From Actinoplanes sp. L3-i22 (GTDB lineage Bacteria > Actinomycetota > Actinomycetes > Mycobacteriales > Micromonosporaceae): a DNA stretch of 64,000 nt. Positions 1-7,322 of this stretch are shown in pieces. The translations under genes and the position numbers were made by a program. The stretch is from NCBI RefSeq assembly GCF_019704555.1, contig NZ_AP024745.1, positions 6,828,501 through 6,892,500 of the forward strand. The letters run 5' to 3'. The notes beneath the pieces were generated by a model. The model did no database searches, was not told the origin of the DNA, and worked only from the letters and a program-made list of their open reading frames with translations. Each line of letters opens with the position of its first letter. The first letter of the stretch is position 1.

Positions 1-344
1 ACGACCTGCGCCGCCGCGATGATCTCCGCGCCCCGGCGGCGGGCGTCGGCGATCACTGCGGCCGCGTCGGCACGCGCCTGGTCGCGGGCCGTCCAGGGCA
101 GCTGCGCCCGTAGATAGTCGCAACGAGCCGACTGGCAGCCCGCCCCCGCGCCGGCCCCGCCACGAGGCTGGCCGCCGTGGATAGCGTCGAGATCGCGGCG
201 CATCATCTGTTCCATCCGAGCACTCATGCGTGGCTCGCCCAGGATGTTGCGGATCTCGCTGACCATCTTCTCGAACGACTCCGGTTCGCCGAACGGCTCA
301 GGAGTGTCGTCCGGATCGCTCGAGGTGCCCTCAGGCCTACTCAT
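1..344 (-). CDS. Hypothetical protein downstream of sigma factor, cut by window edge
   Basis: The open frame starts at the ATG at 344 and runs off the left edge, so only the first 114 codons are visible. The ATG lies inside the last codons of the sigma factor gene (stop at 337-339), which implies translational coupling. The N-terminus is acidic and proline-rich. It is followed by a charged helix with two Met pairs, a Gly/Ala stretch, a CQSARC pair and then an Arg/Ala-rich helix. No family is recognised. The position directly after an ECF-like sigma gene suggests a partner or regulator of that sigma factor, but no anti-sigma zinc motif is visible in the part present. Confidence 0.7.
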   Translation of the reverse strand, partial: MSRPEGTSSDPDDTPEPFGEPESFEKMVSEIRNILGEPRMSARMEQMMRRDLDAIHGGQPRGGAGAGAGCQSARCDYLRAQLPWTARDQARADAAAVIADARRRGAEIIAAAQV

Positions 345-945
345 CACTAGCCTCCTCCGCTGCGGTGACCATCGGCGGCGTCACCCGTCGCTGGTGTGGC
401 AGGCCGGCGCCTTCTGAGGCTGCGCGCGTGCGCAGCGCGGCGAGCGCCCGGGCGATCAGTTGCCGCACCGCGTCCGGGGACCTGCCCATCTCTGTGGCGA
501 TCTCGGTCATCGGGTAACCGTCCATCGCCAATTCCATCGCCCTGCGCTGTCCGGGCGTGAGCGCCTGCAGCAGCCATTGCCGCCGTTGCTCGCCGGCAAC
601 CAGCACCGCGCAATCCACACTCGACGCGTCGGTGGCCGGCAGATCCGCATACAACGTCGCCCGGCCCGCCTGCACCTTGTGATCGATCAAAATAAATGGG
701 GCTGCGGTGAATACCCAGGCGGCCGGGTCGTCCAGCTCATCCCAGCGGGCCAAGGCGCGCGAGACCGCCTCGGACGTGGCGTCCTCAGCCGCGGACTGAT
801 CCGCACCGCTGCGACATAACCGCGCAACGACGCGTGGAGCCAACTCCCGATACCACCGCTCTGTCTCGCGGCGATCCGGGCGAGCCCTCGCCTGGTCAGA
901 CCGCAACGACGACTCGTCGGGGTCGTCCGTCTCCACCACCGCCAT
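337..945 (-). CDS. RNA polymerase sigma-70 family (ECF-like) sigma factor
   Basis: This is a roughly 202-residue protein with a sigma region 2-like helix set (AAEDATSEAVSRALARW, then a WVFTAAP segment) and a region 4 HTH (LTPGQRRAMELAMDGY followed by MTEIATEMGRSPDAVRQ). Size and layout fit an ECF-type sigma factor that recruits RNA polymerase to a small set of promoters. The ATG at 945 is preferred because GAAGGGAG lies just before it and the sequence upstream (to 1131) reads like non-coding DNA. A GTG two codons further on would have better spacing from the same motif. The downstream gene overlaps by 8 bases. The target regulon is not visible. Location in a decaying island suggests it belongs to the island. 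Confidence 0.75.
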   Translation of the reverse strand: MAVVETDDPDESSLRSDQARARPDRRETERWYRELAPRVVARLCRSGADQSAAEDATSEAVSRALARWDELDDPAAWVFTAAPFILIDHKVQAGRATLYADLPATDASSVDCAVLVAGEQRRQWLLQALTPGQRRAMELAMDGYPMTEIATEMGRSPDAVRQLIARALAALRTRAASEGAGLPHQRRVTPPMVTAAEEASDE

Positions 946-1344
946 GGCTCCCTTCGTCATTGAATGCACACTCATAGGCGGGCCAGCACGCGCGTTTCGT
1001 GACGCGACAAGAACAAGATCTTTTAGTGCCGTTCCACGCCACGCCGATAAGCAGCAGAAATGAAGATCCCCATACGATTTTTGTGTAGCCAGAGCCGGCC
1101 GGATCTCGATCTTCGAGATGGCCGGACGCATTCGGGCATGCCCGGGCCGCCGCCGTCACGGCGCCTGCCAGCCGCTTGCGCAGTGTGCCCGGTCAAGGAC
1201 GGCCATGCCATAGAGGTGCGCGGGAACTGCAGGACGCCGCGGGCCGCCGACTTCCCGAGCGAGCTACGGCTCTGACTACCTGCTTACGCTCGACGAACTG
1301 CAGCAGATCGCCGCATCGCGCGCGCATCGGTCGAACCGACCGTA
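946..1344. other. Gene-poor stretch with coding-like debris
   Basis: No convincing gene is seen. On the plus strand around 1274-1345 a short run reads DYLLTLDELQQIAA, which looks like a helix of a real protein, but it is bounded by stops and lacks a start. It may be the 5' part of the gene whose tail is at 1345-1521, split by a frameshift. Confidence 0.4.
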
Positions 1345-1521
1345 ATGCACGCACGCGTGGCCAGAGGACCGCCCCAGAACCGCCCACACACGGCCCAACC
1401 AGGTACAAGATACGTATGGGCGGCTCCCGAGAATCAGGCCTCGAAGCTCGGCTGGCGCGATCTCGGTGACGACATCGGACAGCTACTCGGCATGGAACGT
1501 GACGAGATGCTCGGCGGCTGA
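1345..1521 (+). CDS. Short ORF, probable C-terminal remnant
   Basis: This is a 58-codon frame from ATG 1345 to TGA 1519-1521. The last third (KLGWRDLGDDIGQLLGMERD) has natural amino acid composition and helix periodicity, unlike the shadow frames around it. No ribosome binding site is visible. The coding-like run in another frame just upstream suggests that this is the surviving end of a broken gene. Its 3' end overlaps the 3' end of the recombinase pseudogene on the other strand by about 40 bases. No function can be assigned. Confidence 0.3.
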   Translation: MHARVARGPPQNRPHTAQPGTRYVWAAPENQASKLGWRDLGDDIGQLLGMERDEMLGG

Positions 1522-2514
1522 AGCGAGGCCTCGCTCCGTCCCGGGTCCGCCTACCCCGGTGGCCCGGGAGCGGCGCCGAGCGGCGCGGATCTCGATGTCA
1601 GCGACCTTGTCATAAAGCAGCGCGTAGATCTGGGTGGTCTCGGTGGAGGCGTGCCCGAGCCGACGGCGGGCCGTCTCGATGGAAACGCCAGCGTTGATCA
1701 GTTCGGTGGCGTGGGCGTGGCGCAATTGGTGGATGCCGATTTCGACGCTGGCCCGGGCACAATAACCAGCCCACCGGTGCTGGGCGGCGTCTTAGGACAA
1801 CGTGCCGCCGGTGCCGTTGATACTGGCCCGGAACAGCGGCCCGTGCTGGTAGCCGGCGCGCTGCAGGTAGAGCTTGAGCAGGGCGACGTAACCACGGTCG
1901 TCGAGCAGCACAGTGCGTACGGCGCCGCCCTTGCCGTGGATGCGCACGTGTTCGTCGTCTAGGCGCAGGTCGAGGTCATCAACGTCGAGCGCGCAGACCT
2001 CGCCGGCGCGGGCGCCGCAGACGTAGACGTAGACGTAGACGTAGACGTAGATCGTTTCGAACAGCACCCGGTCGCGGAGCCGGTCCAGCCGCAGGTCCCT
2101 GCGGGGCCGGCGGGGGCAGATCGCGTTCAGGACCTTCGCCACGGCGGCGGCCGGTGCGGGCCGGGGTAGCCGCTTGGGGACTTTGACGGTGTCGACGCGG
2201 TCCATCGGGTTCGCGTCGAGCAGCTCGTGCTGGACCGCCCAGCGGCAAAACGAGGAGACCGCGGCGCGCTTGCGCTTGCGGGTGGCCGGGGCCAGGTCGG
2301 TGGTCGCGGCCAGGAACGCGCGCACCGGGGCGACGGTCAGCTCGCCCGGGCCGGCGTCGTGGTGGGCGGCGAACTGCAGCAGGTCGCCGCGGTAGGCCCG
2401 GATCGTGTGCGCGGAGGCCGTGCCGTTGGCAAGGTCCGTGAGGAATGCGTCGATCGCCGCGGCCAAGGGGTGGTCGGCGCCGAGCTGCTCGCGGATCGCC
2501 TCGTCCATCGTCAT
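1483..2514 (-). pseudogene. Tyrosine recombinase (phage integrase family), interrupted by an in-frame stop
   Basis: Read from ATG 2514, the frame encodes a SAM-like N-terminal core-binding domain (AFLTDLANGTASAHTIRAYR) and then the catalytic domain with the first Arg in GARAGEVCALD. A TAA at 1792-1794 interrupts the frame. The same frame continues after it as HRWAGYCARASVEIGIHQLR, HATELINAGVSIETARRRLG and the Tyr motif TETTQIYALL. All catalytic elements (R, H-x-x-R, H, Y) are therefore present, but the last three lie beyond the stop. A single base change would restore a protein of about 343 residues. The segment before GARAGE is swollen by five YV dipeptides from a hexanucleotide repeat. GGAGAAC precedes the start. 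Unless readthrough occurs the product is inactive. Confidence 0.85.
2021..2050. repeat. Hexanucleotide tandem repeat, 5 x ACGTAG
   Basis: Five perfect copies of ACGTAG occur on the plus strand. On the coding (minus) strand of the recombinase pseudogene they give YVYVYVYVYV between FETI and CGARAGE. XerC-like proteins usually have one short strand there, so about four copies (eight residues) look like an expansion by slippage. The unit is a multiple of three, so the frame is preserved. Confidence 0.9.
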
Positions 2515-2596
2515 GTTCTCCAAGTTGCCTAACCGGAAATCGAGCGGTCGCCGTCGCTGGCGCGGTCCCGTGGTCACGAACACCTCTGGCACCGAT

Positions 2597-2626
2597 GTTG
2601 CCTGATAACCGAAGTTATCAGGCAAC
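2597..2626. repeat. Perfect 13-bp inverted repeat with 4-base spacer
   Basis: Arm GTTGCCTGATAAC at 2597-2609, spacer CGAA and the exact complement at 2614-2626. It lies 83 bases upstream of the recombinase start and in the divergent gap before the gene at 2720. It could be a recombinase core-binding site or an operator. It lacks a T-tract, so an intrinsic terminator is less likely. Confidence 0.75.
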
Positions 2627-2678
2627 TGATCGAAATCCGCACAGGCCGACAGTGGTTGCCGGGTTCCAAAACGGCTAC

Positions 2679-2696
2679 GCTGTAGAGAACTACAGC
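2679..2696. promoter_or_regulatory. Palindromic operator candidate GCTGTA-N6-TACAGC
   Basis: GCTGTAGAGAACTACAGC is a 7-bp inverted repeat with a 4-base centre, 23 bases before the ATG at 2720. The same half-site returns twice just downstream of that gene (4276-4282 and 4340-4359). This suggests a dimeric repressor acting on both ends, possibly the HTH-bearing product of the gene between them. Confidence 0.55.
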
Positions 2697-2719
2697 ACTT
2701 GAGATTGGACTTCTGCACT

Positions 2720-4096
2720 ATGGCGCTGCACTACAACTACCGGCCCGTCGCGAACGGGCTTCGCACCGACCACCCCATCGAGGGCCTGCCGTTCGTCGAC
2801 GACTCGCTGCTCGACCTCGACGATCCGGACGCGATTGAAGCGATCGGGCGCGGAACCGGTGAGGGCATGTGGGGCCGCACCGACCGCTGCCGCGAGGGCT
2901 GGGCCGCGTTCACCACCGACCCCCGGCGCACCGATCTGGCCTGGCTGGTGCGCTGGCACCCCGAGCACGGCCGCTCCGTGATCGTCTACCGCGACGAGGA
3001 CGCCGCTGGCGCCTACACCACCTACGAGGAGGAGGCGCTGCTGTTCCGCTCCGGCGGTTACTGGTTCGACGGCACCACCTGGTACCGGCCCTCGCAGGTG
3101 TTCGACGCCTCCCGCGAGACCTACGTCAACCGGCCGGTGCCGGGCTCAGTGACTGCCTCCGCCGCGGACCGGCTCAAGGCCGGCCGCACCGACCCCAGCC
3201 GGGGCGTGGTGCTCGACATCGTCAACGTCGACCCGGACTCTCCCCGACGGGGTACCCGCTGGAGTGACGACCTGGCCCTGTGGGCCCAGCAGCACATCGG
3301 CCGGCCCCTCGGCGAGTGCGTCGTCGGCCTGTCAGCGCCCGAGCTGAACCCCGAGCAGCTGCTCGGCGTCACCGAGCTGGCCGAGACCGCCGAGATCGCC
3401 GCCTCGACCCTGCGCGCCTACCAGGCCCGCGGCGAGGGCGACGTGCCGATCCCCCAGGCCGTCGTCGGCGGCCGCGACATGTGGTCGCGCCCGGTCGCCG
3501 AGGACTGGGCCGAGAGGCGCCGCCGCTCCCACGAGGGCATCGCCGAGGTCCTCGGCGATCAGGAGCACCCCAACCTCGATCGGGGTGTCGCCGAGCTGTG
3601 GCAGGAGTTCACCCGTCAGTTCACCAGCCGGCTCTGGGACAACATGACCTGGCGTAAACGGTTCGCGCTGCGCTGGCGCACGAAGACCGCTGTCGAGGAG
3701 ATCGCCACCGATCTCGCCTGGAACGTCGCCGGCGGCCTGCGCCGCATCGTCCCCATCAGCGAGCTCGGGGCTACCGTGCACGACTCCGTGCTCTACCAGT
3801 TCGCCGCCTGGCTGCGCCTCATCGAGAACGACCCCGGCTTCGACGATCTCAACGCGCCCGGCGCCTACCTACCCACCGGCCGGCAGGCCGGGCACATGCT
3901 CGACTGGCTAATCCGGCACCACCACAGCCAGGCCGCCCACGTTGTGGCCACCATCGTCGGTGACGCCGAAAGCGAACTGAAGATCCCGGCCGCGCTGGCC
4001 GGCTACTCACTCCGCAAGGCCATGAGCGAGCACGGCAAGCTCGACGCCGAGACGTACAACGCGTTCTTCGACCGCGCGCTACCCCCGGAAAGCTGA
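2720..4096 (+). CDS. Hypothetical protein with an internal MerR/excisionase-like HTH
   Basis: This is a protein of about 458 residues of unknown function. The N-terminal half is rich in Trp, Asp and Arg and looks like a compact globular domain (AWLVRWHPEHGRSVIVYRDE). In the middle, LLGVTELAETAEIAASTLRA followed by a short Gly-containing stretch and DMWSRPVAEDWAERRRR resembles a MerR or excisionase-type winged HTH. The C-terminal third is helical. ATG 2720 is chosen over the TTG at 2699, although no strong ribosome site is present and the transcript may be nearly leaderless. Palindromes at 2679-2696 and 4340-4359 flank the gene. It is divergent from a broken recombinase, which suggests an element-encoded regulator or replication-associated protein. 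The function is unproven. Confidence 0.75.
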   Translation: MALHYNYRPVANGLRTDHPIEGLPFVDDSLLDLDDPDAIEAIGRGTGEGMWGRTDRCREGWAAFTTDPRRTDLAWLVRWHPEHGRSVIVYRDEDAAGAYTTYEEEALLFRSGGYWFDGTTWYRPSQVFDASRETYVNRPVPGSVTASAADRLKAGRTDPSRGVVLDIVNVDPDSPRRGTRWSDDLALWAQQHIGRPLGECVVGLSAPELNPEQLLGVTELAETAEIAASTLRAYQARGEGDVPIPQAVVGGRDMWSRPVAEDWAERRRRSHEGIAEVLGDQEHPNLDRGVAELWQEFTRQFTSRLWDNMTWRKRFALRWRTKTAVEEIATDLAWNVAGGLRRIVPISELGATVHDSVLYQFAAWLRLIENDPGFDDLNAPGAYLPTGRQAGHMLDWLIRHHHSQAAHVVATIVGDAESELKIPAALAGYSLRKAMSEHGKLDAETYNAFFDRALPPES

Positions 4097-4402
4097 GGCA
4101 CCGGTGACCACGACGAGCTCGGCGCCGACAGCCCCCGTCGGCGCCGGCGTCTACCACCCGGCCCAGCCGGGACTGGCACGTTCACCCGCCGGGGTGATCT
4201 TTGCCAGCGATTCCGTCCGGGGGTGGCCGCCGGGCCTTCCGCCTACCGGTTTCGTCGTACCCAACCGAGATCATTTACAGCATGACCAACAGGAACAGCA
4301 TCTGGCTGATGCGCGACGAGTCCCTGCAGCAGCCCCACGTGCTGTAGTTATTTACAGCATACACGCTGAGGTTAGTGCAGCCATGCTGCTGAATGAATCG
4401 AC
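4097..4402. promoter_or_regulatory. Gap with two further TACAGCA operator copies
   Basis: The palindrome TGCTGTA-GTTATT-TACAGCA lies at 4340-4359 and a half-site TTTACAGCAT at 4274-4283. Between them a 21-codon frame (4282-4347, MTNRNSIWLM...) starts on one half-site and ends inside the palindrome. It has no ribosome site and I do not call it a gene. A GTG frame at 4104, eight bases after the preceding stop, reads on through the palindromes and looks non-coding after about 40 codons. Confidence 0.5.
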
Positions 4403-4438
4403 AAAAAGGGCAGCGCCCTCCTGTCGAGGACGCTGCCC
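4403..4438 (-). terminator. Intrinsic terminator for the minus-strand gene 4547-4774
   Basis: Outer stem GGGCAGCG (4408-4415) pairs with CGCTGCCC (4431-4438). Inside it TCCT and AGGA pair around GTCG. On the minus strand the stem is followed by five T (A5 at 4403-4407 on plus). It lies about 110 bases past the stop of the 75-residue gene. Confidence 0.8.
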
Positions 4439-4546
4439 GGGGTGCCTTTGCCGTCTGGCTGGAGTCAGTGCCCAGCCCAGCCCGCATCAGCTCACGACGA
4501 AAGCGCGGCGCCGCTCCGCAGGGCAAGCGGTGCCACCGCGCAGCGG

Positions 4547-4774
4547 CTATCGCCTCCGGCGGTTACGGCGACGGCTAGCCCGCCGGCTGGGACGGCACGG
4601 CGCCACGGGCGCGATGACCGCCTGCGGCAGCGGGTGCACGGAGTCCGGCTGCTGTGCGCCCCGGTCCTTGCAGGACTTGCGCAGCTGGCTGGTCGCACTG
4701 ACCAGGTCCGGCAGGAGCCTCAGGATGACGCGGCACACCTGGACTACGGTGTCGGGGTCGATCTCGTGGAACAT
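4547..4774 (-). CDS. Small basic protein, 75 residues
   Basis: ATG 4774 is preceded by GGAGGA ten bases upstream, a good actinobacterial ribosome site. The N-terminal half has natural amphipathic helix character (DPDTVVQVCRVILRLLPDLV). The C-terminus is Arg-rich and could bind nucleic acid. An intrinsic terminator with a U-tract follows at 4438-4403. A perfect 18-bp palindrome lies about 150 bases upstream. The protein is not recognised. It may be a separate transcription unit behind the kinase-like cluster at 4.95-6.5 kb or its last gene. Confidence 0.55.
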   Translation of the reverse strand: MFHEIDPDTVVQVCRVILRLLPDLVSATSQLRKSCKDRGAQQPDSVHPLPQAVIAPVAPCRPSRRASRRRNRRRR

Positions 4775-4924
4775 GGGCGTTGGTTCCTCCGCCGCTAGGG
4801 GCTGCGTGCCCACCCGGAGGTTTCCGGGTGGCGGAGTCATCGGTGCCTGGCCGGTCGAGCACGTCACTCGCCGGCGCCTCCCGGCCAAGGCCATAACTGC
4901 AGGTAAAAGCCACGACGCAGAAAG

Positions 4925-4942
4925 GTGTGACCGGGGTCACAC
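4925..4942. promoter_or_regulatory. Perfect 18-bp palindrome
   Basis: GTGTGACCGGGGTCACAC has two 8-bp arms around GG. It lies between the kinase-like cluster and the 75-residue gene and could be an operator for the latter or a terminator hairpin for the former. The tract after it on the minus strand (CTTTCT) is only weakly U-rich. Confidence 0.5.
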
Positions 4943-5038
4943 TTAATCTTCCGGTTCAGCGGCGCCGCTGCCGGACCGGCGGCCGCGGCTCGCGATCACG
5001 TCCCTCCCGCAGCCGCGACGAACCCGCATGAGTCAGGG

Positions 5039-5116
5039 TCAGATCGGCGTCGAGCCCGCAGCGGCCTTCTCGATCCAGCTCAGGCCCAAGCTGAGGTTCG
5101 GGCCGGGGTACGACAT
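5039..5116 (-). CDS. Micro-ORF, 25 residues, after the kinase-like gene
   Basis: ATG 5116 is preceded by GGGAGGA at seven bases, one of the best ribosome sites in the cluster. The site lies inside the last codons of the kinase-like gene and the ATG follows that gene's stop by one base. The predicted peptide starts MSYPGPNLSLGLSWIEKAAA and ends at TGA 5039-5041. No family is recognised. The strong ribosome site and tight spacing are the only support. Confidence 0.45.
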   Translation of the reverse strand: MSYPGPNLSLGLSWIEKAAAGSTPI

Positions 5117-5117
5117 G

Positions 5118-5690
5118 TCAGTTCCTCCCGGCGTGCTCGGCGTGGAGGCGGCGGATCGTCTGCGCACCGACGCGGGCCGGCCCGGTGCACTGGGCATCGC
5201 GGCGCACGCACTCGTCGACCGGCACCCCGGTGAGGTCTTCGACCTGCAGCCGGGCGCCGGCGTCGGCGGCGAGCCGGGCGAAGGCGGCGACCGCGTCGTC
5301 GGACAGGTTGGTGTCGGCGGCGACGACGACATCGACGCCGCCCTCGAGCAGCGCCCGGATGCTGGCGTGCTGGGCGGCGGTGACCATCGTTTCCTGTTCG
5401 GCGGTGCCGAGCCTGCGGCCGTGCATCATCGCCCGGATGTCGTCGCGGTTGAGCCGCGCCCGCCGCACCGGGGCTGCGGCGACCCACGTGCGGGCCCAGA
5501 CGGTCTTGCCGGGGCCCGGCAGCCCGCGGGTGATGGTCAGCAGCGGGCCGGCGTCGGCCTGCGGTGCCGGAGCGACGGGCCCGGCGGTCAGGGCGGCGAT
5601 CTGCCGCAGGGCGTGCAGCCGCAGGTCAGGGTCGGTGGCACCGAGGCCTGCGGCGGCCAGCCGGGCAACCGCCGCGGCGAGGGCGGTCAT
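5118..5690 (-). CDS. P-loop polynucleotide-kinase-like protein
   Basis: This is a 190-residue protein. Residues 51-63 read LTITRGLPGPGKT, a Walker A loop in the PNK/AAA-33 style. It is followed by LNRDDIRAMMHG (residues 80-91), VVVAADTNL and VPVDECVRRDAQ, in the order found in the kinase domain of T4 polynucleotide kinase and related 5'-hydroxyl kinases. The first 45 residues are an Ala-rich helix not typical of the family. No phosphatase or ligase domain is attached. The expected role is ATP-dependent phosphorylation of a nucleic acid 5' end or a small molecule; the substrate is unknown. Its start overlaps the stop of a 49-codon frame. In a mobile region, end repair of DNA or RNA (for example after a tRNA nuclease attack) is an inference. 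Confidence 0.75.
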   Translation of the reverse strand: MTALAAAVARLAAAGLGATDPDLRLHALRQIAALTAGPVAPAPQADAGPLLTITRGLPGPGKTVWARTWVAAAPVRRARLNRDDIRAMMHGRRLGTAEQETMVTAAQHASIRALLEGGVDVVVAADTNLSDDAVAAFARLAADAGARLQVEDLTGVPVDECVRRDAQCTGPARVGAQTIRRLHAEHAGRN

Positions 5691-5836
5691 CGCGGCCGCT
5701 CGCTCTCATCCGCGACGGTGCTCTGATCGCTGTCGCCCGGGGCGAGGTCGCCGCGCAGGCCGGGCACGTCGCCGGCGGTGCAACGCGGGCCGGATGCAGC
5801 CGTGGGTCGGGGTCTCCGATCGAGGTTAGGCCGCAC
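5687..5836 (-). CDS. Possible 49-residue ORF bridging two genes
   Basis: GTG 5836 lies within the last codons of the zinc-ribbon gene (stop 5826-5828), and the TGA at 5687-5689 overlaps the ATG of the kinase-like gene. The predicted product is polar and rich in Asp, Pro and Gly (GDVPGLRGDLAPGDSD). Overlap at both ends is typical of coupled translation, but no ribosome site is visible and one other frame is also open across most of the interval. Confidence 0.35.
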   Translation of the reverse strand: MRPNLDRRPRPTAASGPRCTAGDVPGLRGDLAPGDSDQSTVADESERPR

Positions 5837-6020
5837 GGGTCTGCGCGGCGACGGTCCGGAACGGGTAGGTGTACTCGGCGCCGCAGCCGGCGCACCAGGC
5901 GCGGAAGAGCGCGCTGGTCGGGGTGTCGGCCGCGGCCGGCTCGACCTCGTAGCGCACGCCCTCGATCACGACGTAGAGGCGCGGCCAGCGGATCAGGCAG
6001 ATGCACGCGGATCCGTTCAT
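5826..6020 (-). CDS. Small protein with a single C-x-x-C pair
   Basis: This 64-residue protein contains WCAGCGAEYTYPF near the C-terminus and an N-terminal MNGSACICLI. The two Cys pairs (CIC and CAGC) could chelate zinc in a mini zinc-ribbon. ATG 6020 overlaps the stop of the upstream HTH gene as ATGA, so the two are almost certainly co-translated. Such small actinobacterial proteins often accompany mobile-element regulators. No specific function can be assigned. Confidence 0.6.
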   Translation of the reverse strand: MNGSACICLIRWPRLYVVIEGVRYEVEPAAADTPTSALFRAWCAGCGAEYTYPFRTVAAQTRAA

Positions 6021-6466
6021 GCCTGCACCTCTCCGTCATCGCGGGCAGCCGCGGGGTCCTGGGCACGCCACTCGCGCGGCTTGGCACCGGTGGCCTCGGT
6101 GACCGCGTCGACGTCGCGGTGGCCGTAGGCGGTGCGTACCCCGGAGATGGACATGCCGGCGGCCTTGGCGAGGTCGCCGAGCGTGTAGGGGCGGGGCTGA
6201 ACGAACTCGCGACCGTACGCGAGCAGCTCGCGGATCAACTCCTCGGCCTGTTCCTTGGCCTGACGGGCGTCCGCGAGGGCGTAGATCAGCGGATCGACTT
6301 GGCCCTCCTCCCAGGAGAGCCGCAGCTGCTCGGCAGTCTCTTCCTGATCCCGGGCCGCCTGGTCGCGCATGTCGAAGAAGCCGTCGTGCTCGTCCTCGTC
6401 GGGTTCGGGCCGCGGGATCGGGTGCATGATCGCGGCCAGGTCGCTGAAGATGTCTCGTCTACTCAC
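6017..6466 (-). CDS. HTH-containing hypothetical protein, first gene of the kinase-like cluster
   Basis: From GTG 6466 the product is about 149 residues. An acidic N-terminus is followed by a long helix (ARQAKEQAEELIRELLAYG) and then a HTH (YTLGDLAKAAGMSISGVRTA) near the C-terminus. The frame is open to 6541. GTG 6466 (SRRDIFSDLAAI) and ATG 6475 are both possible and neither has a clear ribosome site. A TTGCGA box in a 15-bp palindrome lies about 25-35 bases upstream, so the mRNA may be nearly leaderless. It likely regulates its own operon. Confidence 0.65.
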   Translation of the reverse strand: MSRRDIFSDLAAIMHPIPRPEPDEDEHDGFFDMRDQAARDQEETAEQLRLSWEEGQVDPLIYALADARQAKEQAEELIRELLAYGREFVQPRPYTLGDLAKAAGMSISGVRTAYGHRDVDAVTEATGAKPREWRAQDPAAARDDGEVQA

Positions 6467-6488
6467 GACATACATTCTGCGCACTGAT

Positions 6489-6503
6489 TTGCGACTATCG
6501 CAA
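6489..6503 (-). promoter_or_regulatory. Palindrome overlapping a probable -35 box
   Basis: TTGCGA-CTA-TCGCAA is a perfect inverted repeat. On the minus strand TTGCGA can act as -35, with CAGAAT 18 bases downstream as a weak -10, placing the start near the first codons of the HTH gene. An autorepressor site is the simplest reading. Confidence 0.45.
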
Positions 6504-6645
6504 TACTTGGCGCACGACGTAGTTTTGAGCAGTTCTCGCATTCTTCGGATGGTTGCGCTCAGGCATCGACCAAGTACATTGAGTAGTCGTTGTGGCGGGG
6601 CGGTCTCCCCCGGCCCACGCTGCCGTCGACGATCGGGGAACGCGC

Positions 6646-7248
6646 ATGGGATTGACGGACAGCATCCGGATCATGCTCGGCAAGCTCACGCCCGCCGAGA
6701 TCGAGGAACGCGACGCCGCCGCTCGCGCACGCCGCGCGAAGATGCAGGCCGCGGAGAAGCAGGACGCCGATCGGCGCGCCGCTGAGGCTGCGGCGGCCCA
6801 GGCAGAAAACGCTGCGCGCCGCCGCGAAGCCGATCTCTTCAAGCAGCGGCTCTCCCGGGCGGCCGGCATCGCGATCCTCGAGCTCCACTGTCACCGGGAC
6901 ACCTGGCAATGGATCCAGGACTGGATGAGCGTCGGGCTCGGCGGTGGGCGCAGCTGGTGGTCATCGGCCTTCGACGACCGGATCACCCAACAGACCGACC
7001 ACATGCTGGTAGTCCAGCTCTCCGGACCGCAGACTGCGGAGATCCTCACCCGCGTCGCCCGGATCGGGCGGATACACGGCGCCTCGACCGGATTCGGCAG
7101 CACCGCCAACGACACTGACCGAGCCATCGGCAGACGCCTCTACCAAGCAATCGGCCGAATCCTCGACCAGATCGCCCCCGACACGACCAGCAAGCAGGCG
7201 GTTCCGCCCGTAGTTCTCGACGACCGCCCCGAACACCGCAACGACTAA
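6646..7248 (+). CDS. Hypothetical protein with N-terminal coiled coil
   Basis: The product is about 200 residues from ATG 6646, which has GGGGAA eight bases upstream. Residues 15-65 are a charged Ala/Glu/Arg helix (ERDAAARARRAKMQAAEKQD), probably a coiled coil. The rest is a globular part with Trp-rich segments (DTWQWIQDWMSVGLGGG) and a C-terminal helix (RLYQAIGRILDQIAP). Family unknown. It is divergent from the kinase-like cluster with about 180 bases between the starts. Confidence 0.7.
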   Translation: MGLTDSIRIMLGKLTPAEIEERDAAARARRAKMQAAEKQDADRRAAEAAAAQAENAARRREADLFKQRLSRAAGIAILELHCHRDTWQWIQDWMSVGLGGGRSWWSSAFDDRITQQTDHMLVVQLSGPQTAEILTRVARIGRIHGASTGFGSTANDTDRAIGRRLYQAIGRILDQIAPDTTSKQAVPPVVLDDRPEHRND

Positions 7249-7322
7249 AAAGCCGTGCCTACCGGGCGTCTCCAACCCGGGCCTGCGGGACTCATGGCCC
7301 GGGGTCTCGCTCATGGGGTCGG

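Noticed and set aside
4282..4347. 21-codon leader peptide between operator copies
   Set aside because: It has no ribosome site, and start and stop fall in the palindrome copies, so chance is more likely.
4104..4946. 280-codon plus-strand frame after the HTH gene
   Set aside because: After about 40 codons the composition is unnatural. It crosses operator palindromes and a minus-strand terminator and gene.
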